Part shown: positions 1 through 6,703 of the stretch, piece by piece
Numbering within the stretch: the stretch's first letter is position 1
How the letters are laid out: the number at the start of each line of letters is the position of its first letter
NCBI RefSeq assembly: GCF_038396755.1
Contig: NZ_CP149822.1
Location: forward strand, 2,480,001 to 2,544,000
DNA length: 64,000 bases
Source: Chitinophaga pollutisoli
Lineage (GTDB): Bacteria > Bacteroidota > Bacteroidia > Chitinophagales > Chitinophagaceae
Direction of reading: 5' to 3'
Program-made: the position numbers and the translations under genes
The notes under the pieces: generated by a model
Seen by the model: only the letters and a program-made list of their open reading frames with translations
Databases searched by the model: none
Told to the model about the DNA's origin: nothing

Positions 1-762
1 GGCCGGACCGACACCGCCTGCATTCCCGGAAAATATTTCGCTGAAATCCCCGCGTCGCTGCAGGTCGATTCCACTGGCATCTACGTATATCCGGCCAACC
101 AGCAAAAGATCTACATCTTCCCGCATAACGGCGGCGCCCCCGATTCCGTGTCGGCCCGTTCGTTGAATTACTCGCGCGGCGCCCGCCTGCCAGACGGCAG
201 TTATTACATCCACCGGTACGACGCTTCCAGCAAAAAATCCTCCCTCCGGCAGGTGGATTACCAGCATACCGGGGCTGACACTAAACTGCTGTACGAATTC
301 CCACATACAGATGACGGCGGCCTCGCGTCCGACGGACAATTGATTTTAGCCGCCGGTGAATGGCCGGTTATCTACCTCCAGAACCATAACGCGGATGTAG
401 TGGTTTGCGGGCAGGATGGCGGATACCAGATCTTCCAGACGATCGACCGGACGCCGGCGGAGAACTCGGTCGTGAAGGCCCCTGATGGTTCCTGGAGCAT
501 TTCCAGCAAGATGCTTTTTGTGAATATGGATGCGGCTTCCGACGGGAAGTTCCTGTATGTGCTGTCCCGCGCGGTATCCCATCACCAGCCCACTACGGCG
601 CCGGAAGTGGACCTGTACCGGTTGCCCGGGGGCGAATATGCCGGCAGTTTCCGCCTTCCCGCCATGGAAAAATCCGGCGTGCGGCATATTGCAGTCGGTG
701 ACGGCTTACTGTATGCTTCCTATCAACATCATATCGTCGCTTATCAACTACAATTCCCATGA
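1..762 (+). CDS. Beta-propeller-like protein, 5'-truncated by the window edge
   Basis: The reading frame is open from base 1, so only the last 253 residues are visible and the true start lies upstream; a GTG at 148 is only an internal possibility. The protein shows repeating strand-rich segments with aromatic and glycine turns (for example GIYVYPANQQKIYIF and DGKFLYVLSR), typical of a beta-propeller, and ends in a blade-like strand (LLYASYQHHIVAYQLQF). No catalytic motif is evident. Its stop overlaps the next start by four bases (ATGA at 759-762), so it is translationally coupled to a MauE/DoxX membrane protein. Specific function unknown; the propeller assignment rests on pattern only. Confidence 0.5.
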   Translation, partial: GRTDTACIPGKYFAEIPASLQVDSTGIYVYPANQQKIYIFPHNGGAPDSVSARSLNYSRGARLPDGSYYIHRYDASSKKSSLRQVDYQHTGADTKLLYEFPHTDDGGLASDGQLILAAGEWPVIYLQNHNADVVVCGQDGGYQIFQTIDRTPAENSVVKAPDGSWSISSKMLFVNMDAASDGKFLYVLSRAVSHHQPTTAPEVDLYRLPGGEYAGSFRLPAMEKSGVRHIAVGDGLLYASYQHHIVAYQLQFP

Positions 763-1199
763 GAAATACCATCCTGCAGATCATCTGCTTCCTGTTATGC
801 ACGCTGTTCTTTTACGCGGCCGCCGCCAAGGCGCTGGACTTCGGGCAGTTTGTGGCCGACATCGCCAAATCGCCGCTCCTGGCCAACATTCCTCCGGCTG
901 TAACCGGCGGGCTGACCATCGGCACGGAAGTAGCAGCGGCGCTCCTGGTGGCGCTGCCGCGGACCCGCAAGGCGGGTTTGTTCCTGTCCACGTTTCTTAT
1001 GCTTTGTTTTTCCCTTTACATGGGCATTTTATATTTCTTTTATACGAACATCCCCTGTTCCTGCGGGGGCATCCTCGGCCAGATGGGCTATCCCGCCCAT
1101 ATTGTGTTCAACATCGCTTTCACCCTTCTGGCATTTACGGGTATACTTCTACAACATTTTTCCCTATCTTACCCTTCCACAAAAACTACAGGTGCATGA
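759..1199 (+). CDS. MauE/DoxX family redox-associated membrane protein
   Basis: 146-residue inner-membrane protein with four hydrophobic segments (about residues 5-25, 45-65, 72-94 and 115-138). Between segments three and four is a Cys-x-Cys-Gly-Gly motif (PCSCGGILG), the hallmark of MauE-like members of the DoxX superfamily, which are thought to pass electrons or disulfides across the membrane. Length and topology fit the family. The start overlaps the preceding stop and the stop overlaps the next ATG (1196), so three genes form one coupled unit. The redox partner is not visible; the upstream propeller protein or the DUF1080 protein are possible clients, which is inference. Confidence 0.75.
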   Translation: MRNTILQIICFLLCTLFFYAAAAKALDFGQFVADIAKSPLLANIPPAVTGGLTIGTEVAAALLVALPRTRKAGLFLSTFLMLCFSLYMGILYFFYTNIPCSCGGILGQMGYPAHIVFNIAFTLLAFTGILLQHFSLSYPSTKTTGA

Positions 1200-1804
1200 A
1201 AACAAAATTGATGACGCTGGCTGCCATCACCCTCCTTTCCGCGGGTACCGCTTTTGGGCAGAAAGCTCAGAAACTCTTCAACGGAAAGAACCTCGATGGC
1301 TGGAAGATCCACGGAACGGAAAAATGGTATGTAGAAAAAGGTGAACTCATCTGCGAAAGCGGTCCGGATAAAGCATACGGCTATCTCGCCACTGATAAGA
1401 CTTTCAAAGACTTCGAACTGACGGTGGATTTCAAGCAGGAAGCCGACGGCAACAGCGGCATCTTCTTCCACTCTTCCCTCGAAGGCACCAAAATCGCTGG
1501 CTGGCAGGCGGAAGTAGCGCCTCCGGGCCACAACAGCGGCGGCATTTACGAATCTTATGGCCGCGGCTGGCTCATCAAACCGGCGGCTGATAAGGATAAA
1601 GCGCTGAAAATGGGTGAATGGAACACGATGAAGATCGTGGTGAAAGGCGACCAGGTAACCACCTGGCTGAACGGCGTGGAAATGATCACCCTTAACGACG
1701 CGAAAATCGGCGCCAAAGGCGGCCAGATCGCCCTGCAGATCCACGATGGCGGCGGTATCAAGGTGCGTTGGAAAAACATTAAGGTAAAGGAGCTGAAAAG
1801 CTAA
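1196..1804 (+). CDS. DUF1080 (3-keto-disaccharide hydrolase-like) secreted protein
   Basis: 202 residues with a signal peptide (residues 1-20, ending before QKAQKLFNG) and one DUF1080 domain, a concanavalin/laminin-G-like fold. Family landmarks are visible: LFNGKNLDGW near the N-terminus, a central NSGIFFHS, GGIYE, GEWNTMKI and a final VRWKNIKVK. DUF1080 proteins include hydrolases of 3-keto glycosides, acting in the periplasm after a dehydrogenase has oxidised the sugar ring. The ATG at 1196 is chosen because the signal peptide starts there and because it overlaps the previous stop as ATGA. A strong hairpin terminator follows. Substrate unknown. Confidence 0.85.
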   Translation: MKTKLMTLAAITLLSAGTAFGQKAQKLFNGKNLDGWKIHGTEKWYVEKGELICESGPDKAYGYLATDKTFKDFELTVDFKQEADGNSGIFFHSSLEGTKIAGWQAEVAPPGHNSGGIYESYGRGWLIKPAADKDKALKMGEWNTMKIVVKGDQVTTWLNGVEMITLNDAKIGAKGGQIALQIHDGGGIKVRWKNIKVKELKS

Positions 1805-1826
1805 GCTTTCCCTTGGAAAATAACAA

Positions 1827-1862
1827 AGCGGCCGCTCCTCCGGGAGCGGCCGCTCTTTTTTT
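1827..1862 (+). terminator. Bidirectional intrinsic terminator
   Basis: An 11-bp GC-rich stem (1827-1837 with 1844-1854) is followed by a T run from 1856. It lies between the 3' ends of the DUF1080 gene and the convergent LytTR gene and could serve both strands. Confidence 0.85.
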
Positions 1863-1882
1863 GGGGTAACGGCAATACAGTA

Positions 1883-2362
1883 TTATTCTCCCAACCATTT
1901 ACGGAAATCCGGGGCGCGAAGGCGGCTCACGATCACGTCTTCCTCCAGCGCGGGCTTCACCTGCACTTTGAGCTTGCCGTTGAACCAGGCCTGCACCTTG
2001 AGGATGCTGCGGTAATGCACGATGCATTGGCGGTTGAGGCGAAAAAAATCATGGGGGTCCAGCTCATTGGCGATGTCGTCGAGGCTTTTGTCGATGAAAT
2101 GATCCGTGTTCTGGTGGGTGCGGATACAGGCCATCCGGTCGCGGATGTAGAAGAAGGCGATGTCCTGGATAGCTACGGAAATGAGGCGGGTGCCGCTGCG
2201 CACGAGGTAGCGCTGTACGGTTTGCGTGTTGCGGAGGCTCGACAGCAGGCGGTCGACCTGGCTGTTGAACTGCAGGATTTCCACGTCGGGGTCAATCGTG
2301 GCGATCATTTCTCTCAGCTTTTGCGCTGCAATGGCTTCGGTTTCGTTGATGAGTATTTTCAT
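1883..2362 (-). CDS. LytTR DNA-binding regulator with a vestigial receiver
   Basis: 159 residues. Residues about 45-155 are a LytTR DNA-binding domain: LVRSGTRLISV, a FYIRDR turn, the FFRLNRQCIVH motif and a SILKVQAWFNGKLKV segment. The first 40 residues (MKILINETEAIAAQKLREMI) resemble the first strand and helix of a response-regulator receiver, but the usual acidic pair is replaced by NET and the rest of the receiver, including the phosphorylated Asp and conserved Lys, is absent. Full-length relatives have about 240-250 residues. It may bind DNA without phosphorylation control. No histidine kinase is adjacent. A perfect TAnnTTTG -7 box lies 33 bases upstream. Confidence 0.8.
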   Translation of the reverse strand: MKILINETEAIAAQKLREMIATIDPDVEILQFNSQVDRLLSSLRNTQTVQRYLVRSGTRLISVAIQDIAFFYIRDRMACIRTHQNTDHFIDKSLDDIANELDPHDFFRLNRQCIVHYRSILKVQAWFNGKLKVQVKPALEEDVIVSRLRAPDFRKWLGE

Positions 2363-2394
2363 GATGGGAACTTTAAAAAAGCATGGATTGTTCC

Positions 2395-2402
2395 CAAATG
2401 TA
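2395..2402 (-). promoter_or_regulatory. Bacteroidota -7 box for the LytTR gene
   Basis: Read on the minus strand this is TACATTTG, a perfect match to TAnnTTTG, 33 bases before the start codon. A convincing TTTG -33 element is not present at the expected spacing. Confidence 0.45.
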
Positions 2403-2495
2403 GGAAGCGCTCACTGAGCAGCTGGAATAAATCGATGAAGTGCACATTTCGGCGATGAACTGTAGCTGGCGCCGATGAAATTCAAAGGCGGACGG

Positions 2496-2966
2496 TTAGT
2501 GCGGGTATTTCTTGAGGATATCCTCAATCCGCTCGTCGGGCACCAGGTCGGTGGTCTCGATCAGCCGGATGCGGCGGAAATCGGGATGGAGGGAATGCAG
2601 CACGTAGTTGGAGGATTCCGGCAATACGGCGGAAGGCACCTTGAGAATGGCGGTTTCCCCCTCATCGTACCATTTGTTGCCTAGGGGCTGGCAATGACTG
2701 TAATCTTTGAAGTCGCGCCATTGGGCGGGCAGATCGTCGGGGTTGATGACGGTGATTTCCAGGTCGTCGGGTACTTCGATGATCATGATCTTGAAATCAT
2801 CGTTGAAGCCCACGCCCTGGCGGCGGATCATGTTTTCGAGGAAAGCGAGGGAGATAGACTCGGCGCAATAGATAACCTTGCGGCCGGGGCCGTTCCAGCG
2901 ACCTTTAATGCCCGAGGCATAGAGTTCCTGGCTGAATTTCTTATGGGTGATTCGGAATAGTAGCAT
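2496..2966 (-). CDS. RES-domain toxin of a RES/Xre toxin-antitoxin pair
   Basis: 156 residues, the usual size for RES toxins (MbcT/ParT family), which attack NAD+ or use it to modify a target protein. The diagnostic residues are visible: an early Arg (LFRIT, Arg5), GRWN (22-25), YCAES with its Glu (33-37) and a later Ser in SSNYVLHSLHPDF. No signal peptide or membrane segment. It lies 15 bases downstream of a DUF2384-type antitoxin gene on the same strand, antitoxin first, the standard order for this type II system. Activity is expected from the family but not shown here. Confidence 0.85.
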   Translation of the reverse strand: MLLFRITHKKFSQELYASGIKGRWNGPGRKVIYCAESISLAFLENMIRRQGVGFNDDFKIMIIEVPDDLEITVINPDDLPAQWRDFKDYSHCQPLGNKWYDEGETAILKVPSAVLPESSNYVLHSLHPDFRRIRLIETTDLVPDERIEDILKKYPH

Positions 2967-2981
2967 GTATGGTTTTCAGGA

Positions 2982-3422
2982 TCAGACCGGATATCCTTCG
3001 GCGAGCTTGTCCAGCTCTTCAGCGATAATATCCACGCCTCCGGGGGTTACCAGCCAGTCCATCGGTGTTTCGCGGGCGCTCCAGAACGGTTTCTTCAACC
3101 AGTAACTGAATTCATCCACGGTGCCGAATATGGTTTCTCCTTTTTCGTATAGCGAGATGAGTTTGAGCAGATGCTCGCTGTATATGGGTTCCAGCACTTT
3201 CTGCTGATCCTTGTAATTGCTGATGGTACGGGCCGACAGGTTAATAATCCCTGCCAGTTCCTTTTCCGGCATTTTGATGGTTTCCGCGAAGTCGTAAAAC
3301 ACCTTGGTTTTGACGCCTTTGTGCGCGGAAGTCACCAATCTGTAGAGGTTCCCCAGCTCCAGGCCCATAAAGCGGTGCAGCACGGAGTACTTTTCCTTTT
3401 GTAAAGCGATGGCATGAGGCAT
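2982..3422 (-). CDS. Xre/DUF2384 (ParS/MbcA-type) antitoxin
   Basis: 146 residues. The first two thirds contain a helix-turn-helix-like segment (KELAGIINLSARTISNYK) and the last third is the DUF2384 toxin-binding domain (LISLYEKGETIFGTVDEFSYW and TPMDWLVTPGGVDIIAEEL), in which the C-terminal segment is expected to plug the RES active site. ATG at 3422 is used as start; an in-frame TTG at 3431 has a better-spaced GAGG but would leave almost no leader from the candidate promoter. Transcribed before its RES toxin, and expected to autorepress as in other RES/Xre pairs. Confidence 0.83.
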   Translation of the reverse strand: MPHAIALQKEKYSVLHRFMGLELGNLYRLVTSAHKGVKTKVFYDFAETIKMPEKELAGIINLSARTISNYKDQQKVLEPIYSEHLLKLISLYEKGETIFGTVDEFSYWLKKPFWSARETPMDWLVTPGGVDIIAEELDKLAEGYPV

Positions 3423-3443
3423 ACGTTGCAATTTATTCCTCTA

Positions 3444-3474
3444 CAAATTTAGGAATTTTTTCCATTCTAAAAAA
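3444..3474 (-). promoter_or_regulatory. Promoter of the RES/Xre operon
   Basis: On the minus strand TAAATTTG (3444-3451) is a perfect -7 box. A T-rich -33 element (TTTT at 3471-3474, 3 of 4 bases) lies 19 bases upstream. Transcription would begin a few bases before the ATG at 3422. Confidence 0.5.
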
Positions 3475-3504
3475 GAAATTATTCAACAACCAGGTAATTG
3501 ACTG

Positions 3505-4728
3505 TCAATAATTCCCTTCTTTACCCTCCTCATTCTCGTCTTCATCCTCTTCATCGTTCAGACGATCGTCGGCGTCTTCGGTTTCCTGTTCAGCGTCGTC
3601 CGCCTTCTCGGTATCATTATCGTCGTAAGCGTCGTCTTTGTACGGCACGGTACCCGGCGCCTCTTCCTCTTCTTCTTCGTCGTCGTCGTCGTCCTCATCA
3701 TCATCATTATCATCGTCGTCATCATCGTCTTCATCCTCGTCGTCGTCCTCCTCCTCCTCATCGTCATCATCATCATCATCTTCTTCTTCTTCTTCTTCTT
3801 CTTCGTCTTCATCGTCTTCCTCATCTTCCCCGTCTTTCTCATCTCCTCTGAGCATGGCTTCAATCTCGCCGTCTTCGTCCAGTTCGTCTTCGGAATCTTC
3901 CCCGCTGTCGGCCATTTCAGGATCGCCGCCGGCGCTGTTGCCCGCCGCGTGCGGATCATCTTCTTCCTCCCCGCCGTTATCGTCGCCACCGCCGTCGCCG
4001 GTAGTTGCATCGGGAGATGCGATATGTTCTTCGGATGGCTCATCTTCCATGACGATGGTCGTGGTTTCGGTGAGCTCGCCGGATTCGGTCACGATGAGGT
4101 GCCCGTCGGGCAGGGTTTCTTCGTCCACTTCCAGGGTTTCCACGGCTTCGAGGGTAAGCTGGGTGGGCGGTACGAAATCTTCTTCGAACACTTCCTTCAG
4201 CTTGGGCAGATCGGCCGGCGAATTGAGGCCGAAATAATCCATGAACGCCTTGGATGTGGAATACAGGAGTGGCTTGCCGGGTAATTCTTCAGAACGGCCG
4301 GAAATGACGATCAGCTCCTTTTCCAGCAGCTTGGTGATGGAATAATCGGTGCTGACGCCGCGGATATGTTCGATTTCTCCTTTGGAGATGGGTTGTTTGT
4401 ATGCGATGATGGCCAGGGTTTCCAGCGCGGCGGTAGACAGCCTTTTGAGGAATTTCTCGCCATTGATCTGCGCCACGGTCTGGTAATATTCCCTTTTGGT
4501 GAGGAACTGGTAACCACCGCCGCTCTGGCGCACGCTGAAAGCATAAAACTCGGAGCTGTACTTTTCCTGGATGGCCTCGATAGCGGCATCCACCTGCTCA
4601 GGCGTGGCGCGGTCTTCCAGGAAAGCCAGCGCATTGTTGAGCAACTCCAGGATGTCGGCGGCAGGCAGGGGCCTGTCGGCGGCGAAGATCAGGGCTTCAA
4701 CGTGCGGGATGAGCTGTGAGATTTCCAT
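3505..4728 (-). CDS. scpB: SMC-Scp complex subunit ScpB with giant acidic tail
   Basis: 407 residues, about twice the family norm of roughly 190-200. Residues 1-170 are a normal ScpB pair of winged-helix domains (LIPHVEALIFAADRPL at the start, then LSTAALETLAIIAYKQPISK and GVSTDYSITKLLEKELI), which bind the SMC ATPase and the kleisin ScpA in chromosome condensation. After about residue 210 the protein becomes an acidic, low-complexity tail, with one stretch of roughly 60 residues that is almost only Asp and Glu, ending in a mixed acidic segment and a C-terminal EEGKEGNY. The tail is probably disordered and could mimic DNA or bind basic proteins. No scpA or smc lies beside it. Confidence 0.9.
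   Translation of the reverse strand: MEISQLIPHVEALIFAADRPLPAADILELLNNALAFLEDRATPEQVDAAIEAIQEKYSSEFYAFSVRQSGGGYQFLTKREYYQTVAQINGEKFLKRLSTAALETLAIIAYKQPISKGEIEHIRGVSTDYSITKLLEKELIVISGRSEELPGKPLLYSTSKAFMDYFGLNSPADLPKLKEVFEEDFVPPTQLTLEAVETLEVDEETLPDGHLIVTESGELTETTTIVMEDEPSEEHIASPDATTGDGGGDDNGGEEEDDPHAAGNSAGGDPEMADSGEDSEDELDEDGEIEAMLRGDEKDGEDEEDDEDEEEEEEEEDDDDDDDEEEEDDDEDEDDDDDDDNDDDEDDDDDEEEEEEAPGTVPYKDDAYDDNDTEKADDAEQETEDADDRLNDEEDEDENEEGKEGNY
3660..3835. repeat. Trinucleotide low-complexity tract (Asp/Glu codons of scpB)
   Basis: On the plus strand this is almost entirely TCC, TCT, TCA and TCG triplets, including seven consecutive TTC-type units near 3781-3803. It encodes the poly-Asp/Glu section of ScpB. 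Slippage in whole triplets would change tail length without breaking the frame. Confidence 0.85.
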
Positions 4729-4750
4729 GGGAAATGCAGTTTAGGTCAAA

Positions 4751-4786
4751 TAAAAATGTCAAAGGCCGAAAATAAGACCTTTGACA
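4751..4786 (-). terminator. Intrinsic terminator after atpG
   Basis: A 9-bp inverted repeat (TGTCAAAGG at 4757-4765 with its complement at 4778-4786) is followed on the minus strand by a run of five T. It separates atpG from scpB. Confidence 0.65.
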
Positions 4787-4834
4787 TTCTTTATAAAATA
4801 TAAAAACTTAGCTGTGGATGAATTGTTGAAAACA

Positions 4835-5719
4835 TTACCCCACAAGCGCTGCGGCGCCAGACACGATCTCGGTGAGCTCGGTGGTGATGGCTGCCTGACG
4901 GGCGCGGTTGTATTCGATTTTGAGGCTGCGGAGCAGTTCGCCGGCGTTATCGGTCGCCTTGTCCATCGCAGTCATGCGCGCGCCATGCTCGGAAGCGTGG
5001 GCGTCGAGAACGGCTTTGAAGAACTGGGTGTTAAGGATCTTAGGCATCAGCTCGGCGATCAGCGCGTCTTTCTCCGGCTCGTAGATGAAATCAGCCTTGC
5101 GGCCTTTCCCTTCCACGCTCTCCACCTTGGCGATGGGGAGGAATTGCTCTACTTTATAGCGCTGGGTAGCGGCGTTCTTGAATTCGCTGTACACGATATC
5201 CACTGCGTCGAATTCTCCTTTCACGAAACCTTCGAGCCCTACGGCTGCGGCGGCTTTCACCTGGTCGAAGGTGAGGTGGCTGAAGAGGTTCCAGAAGCGC
5301 TCGTTCACTTTATAGCCGTTCTTTACGAAATGTTCCCAGGCTTTTTTGCCGATCGGGAGCACTTCCACATGGCCTTTCGCGTATTGCGCGGCGTATTTTT
5401 CGCGGATGGTCTGCTTGGCCAGCTTGATGACGTTGGTGTTATACGCCCCGCAAAGCCCGCGGTCGGAGGTGATCACTACGATCAGCACGTTCTCCACCTG
5501 GCGATTGGCGGCAAGCGCCATGTCGATGTCTCCCTCGGTATTGCTGACAATGTTCTGCAGCATTTCCTGCAGTTTCTCCGCATACGGGCGCATCTGAACG
5601 ATAGCATCCTGCGCGCGGCGCAGCTTGGCAGCACTCACCATTTTCATGGCTTTGGTGATCTGCTGGGTAGACTGGATGGATTTAATACGGTTGCGAACTT
5701 CTTTAAGCTGTCCAGACAT
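4835..5719 (-). CDS. atpG: F1Fo ATP synthase subunit gamma
   Basis: 294 residues, normal length for the central rotor shaft of F1. The N-terminal helix (LKEVRNRIKSIQSTQQITKA) and the C-terminal helix (MTAMDKATDNAGELL followed by YNRARQAAITTELTEIV) carry the family signature and form the coiled coil that turns inside the alpha/beta ring; the middle holds the Rossmann-like domain (LIVVITSDRGLCGAYN). Both neighbours are unrelated (scpB downstream, a DJ-1 protein upstream) and the gene has its own promoter and terminator, so it is separated from the rest of the atp genes. Confidence 0.96.
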   Translation of the reverse strand: MSGQLKEVRNRIKSIQSTQQITKAMKMVSAAKLRRAQDAIVQMRPYAEKLQEMLQNIVSNTEGDIDMALAANRQVENVLIVVITSDRGLCGAYNTNVIKLAKQTIREKYAAQYAKGHVEVLPIGKKAWEHFVKNGYKVNERFWNLFSHLTFDQVKAAAAVGLEGFVKGEFDAVDIVYSEFKNAATQRYKVEQFLPIAKVESVEGKGRKADFIYEPEKDALIAELMPKILNTQFFKAVLDAHASEHGARMTAMDKATDNAGELLRSLKIEYNRARQAAITTELTEIVSGAAALVG

Positions 5720-5769
5720 ATATTATAAAATATTTATAGAAAAGGGCATCCGCCCCCTTATTTTGGGCG

Positions 5770-5801
5770 CAAAGGTAAGTAATGGCGTCAGCATTGCGAA
5801 A
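5770..5801 (-). promoter_or_regulatory. Promoter of atpG
   Basis: On the minus strand TACCTTTG (5770-5777) matches TAnnTTTG perfectly and TTTC (5798-5801) matches three of four bases of the -33 box at a spacing of 20. It lies about 50 bases before the ATG, supporting independent transcription of atpG. Confidence 0.6.
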
Positions 5802-5844
5802 TACCCCGGCCATAAATTTCTCCTGATTCTGGTCAGGTTTCCCG

Positions 5845-6426
5845 TTACGGCACGATCTGCGTCCCCAATACCTTCAGGAAAGCCGCCATCCACTGCGGAT
5901 GGGCCGGCCATGCCGGGGCCGTCACCAGGTTACCATCAGTTACCGCTTCATACACATTCACCGAAACATACGTCCCACCAGCCATAGTCACTTCCGGCTC
6001 CACGGCCGGGTAAGCCGTCAGCTTCTTCCCCCGGACAACGTCGGCCGCCGTAAGTATCTGGATACCATGGCATATCGCCGCAATGGGCTTGTCGGCCTGC
6101 GCGAAATGCTTCACCAGGTCGATCACTTTCTTATTCAGCCGCAAATACTCCGGTGCCCGCCCGCCGGCCAGCACCAGCGCATCGTACTCCGCCGGATGAA
6201 TGTCGGCAAACGAAGCGTTCAGCACGAAAAAATGCCCCGGCTTCTCGCTGTACGTCTGCTGCCCCTCAAAGTCGTGGATCGCCGTGATCACCTTCTCCCC
6301 CGCCTGCTTGTCCGGACAAACCGCGTGCACGTTGTGCCCCACCATCTGCAACATCTGGAACGGCACCATCGTCTCGTAATCTTCTGCATAGTCCCCCGTA
6401 AGGAACACGATCTTCTTAATTGCCAT
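5845..6426 (-). CDS. DJ-1/PfpI family protein
   Basis: 193 residues with the class I glutamine amidotransferase-like fold. The nucleophile elbow AAICHGIQ carries Cys119 and His120, and Glu15 (GDYAEDYE) is the residue that normally polarises the cysteine. The family contains deglycases, chaperones and intracellular proteases, so the exact activity cannot be fixed. The start at MAIKKIVFL is preferred over a longer frame because homology begins there. It stands alone, divergent from the double-DUF1080 gene. Confidence 0.85.
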   Translation of the reverse strand: MAIKKIVFLTGDYAEDYETMVPFQMLQMVGHNVHAVCPDKQAGEKVITAIHDFEGQQTYSEKPGHFFVLNASFADIHPAEYDALVLAGGRAPEYLRLNKKVIDLVKHFAQADKPIAAICHGIQILTAADVVRGKKLTAYPAVEPEVTMAGGTYVSVNVYEAVTDGNLVTAPAWPAHPQWMAAFLKVLGTQIVP

Positions 6427-6518
6427 GTCGTAATTTTTTAGGTGGTTATAAAGATAAGGTATTATATTGTCCCCCGGAATCCATGCCTGCTCCCGGGCCA
6501 ACTAGCGGGAGAATCTTT

Positions 6519-6534
6519 TTGCAAACGATTGCAA
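6519..6534. promoter_or_regulatory. LacI/GalR-type operator candidate
   Basis: A 16-bp near-perfect palindrome, TTGCAAACGATTGCAA, with the central CG typical of LacI-family operators; only one base per half-site breaks symmetry. It lies 170 bases before the double-DUF1080 gene, overlapping the expected -33 region of the candidate promoter just downstream, as expected for a repressor site. No LacI gene is in the window. Confidence 0.55.
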
Positions 6535-6559
6535 TTATCCGGCAGAATGGCTATCTTGG
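6528..6559 (+). promoter_or_regulatory. Candidate promoter of the double-DUF1080 gene
   Basis: TATCTTGG (6552-6559) matches seven of eight positions of TAnnTTTG. ATTG at 6528-6531, inside the palindromic operator, lies 20 bases upstream in the -33 position. Confidence 0.4.
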
Positions 6560-6703
6560 CTTCGCCAGGCAGCGGCAGTGCGCTGATCTGGGCGCAGGTG
6601 ACACGGGCAGCAGGCGCAAATAACGGTCAACTACAACACGTAAAGGCGAGGTGGCATACAGCCCGGAATGCCGGCTCCGCTTTACTGATACAAAACGCAT
6701 TAG

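Noticed and set aside
3498..4284. Long plus-strand frames opposite scpB rich in Ser, Arg or His
   Set aside because: They are complements of the Asp/Glu triplet tract; the minus-strand ScpB frame has clear family motifs.
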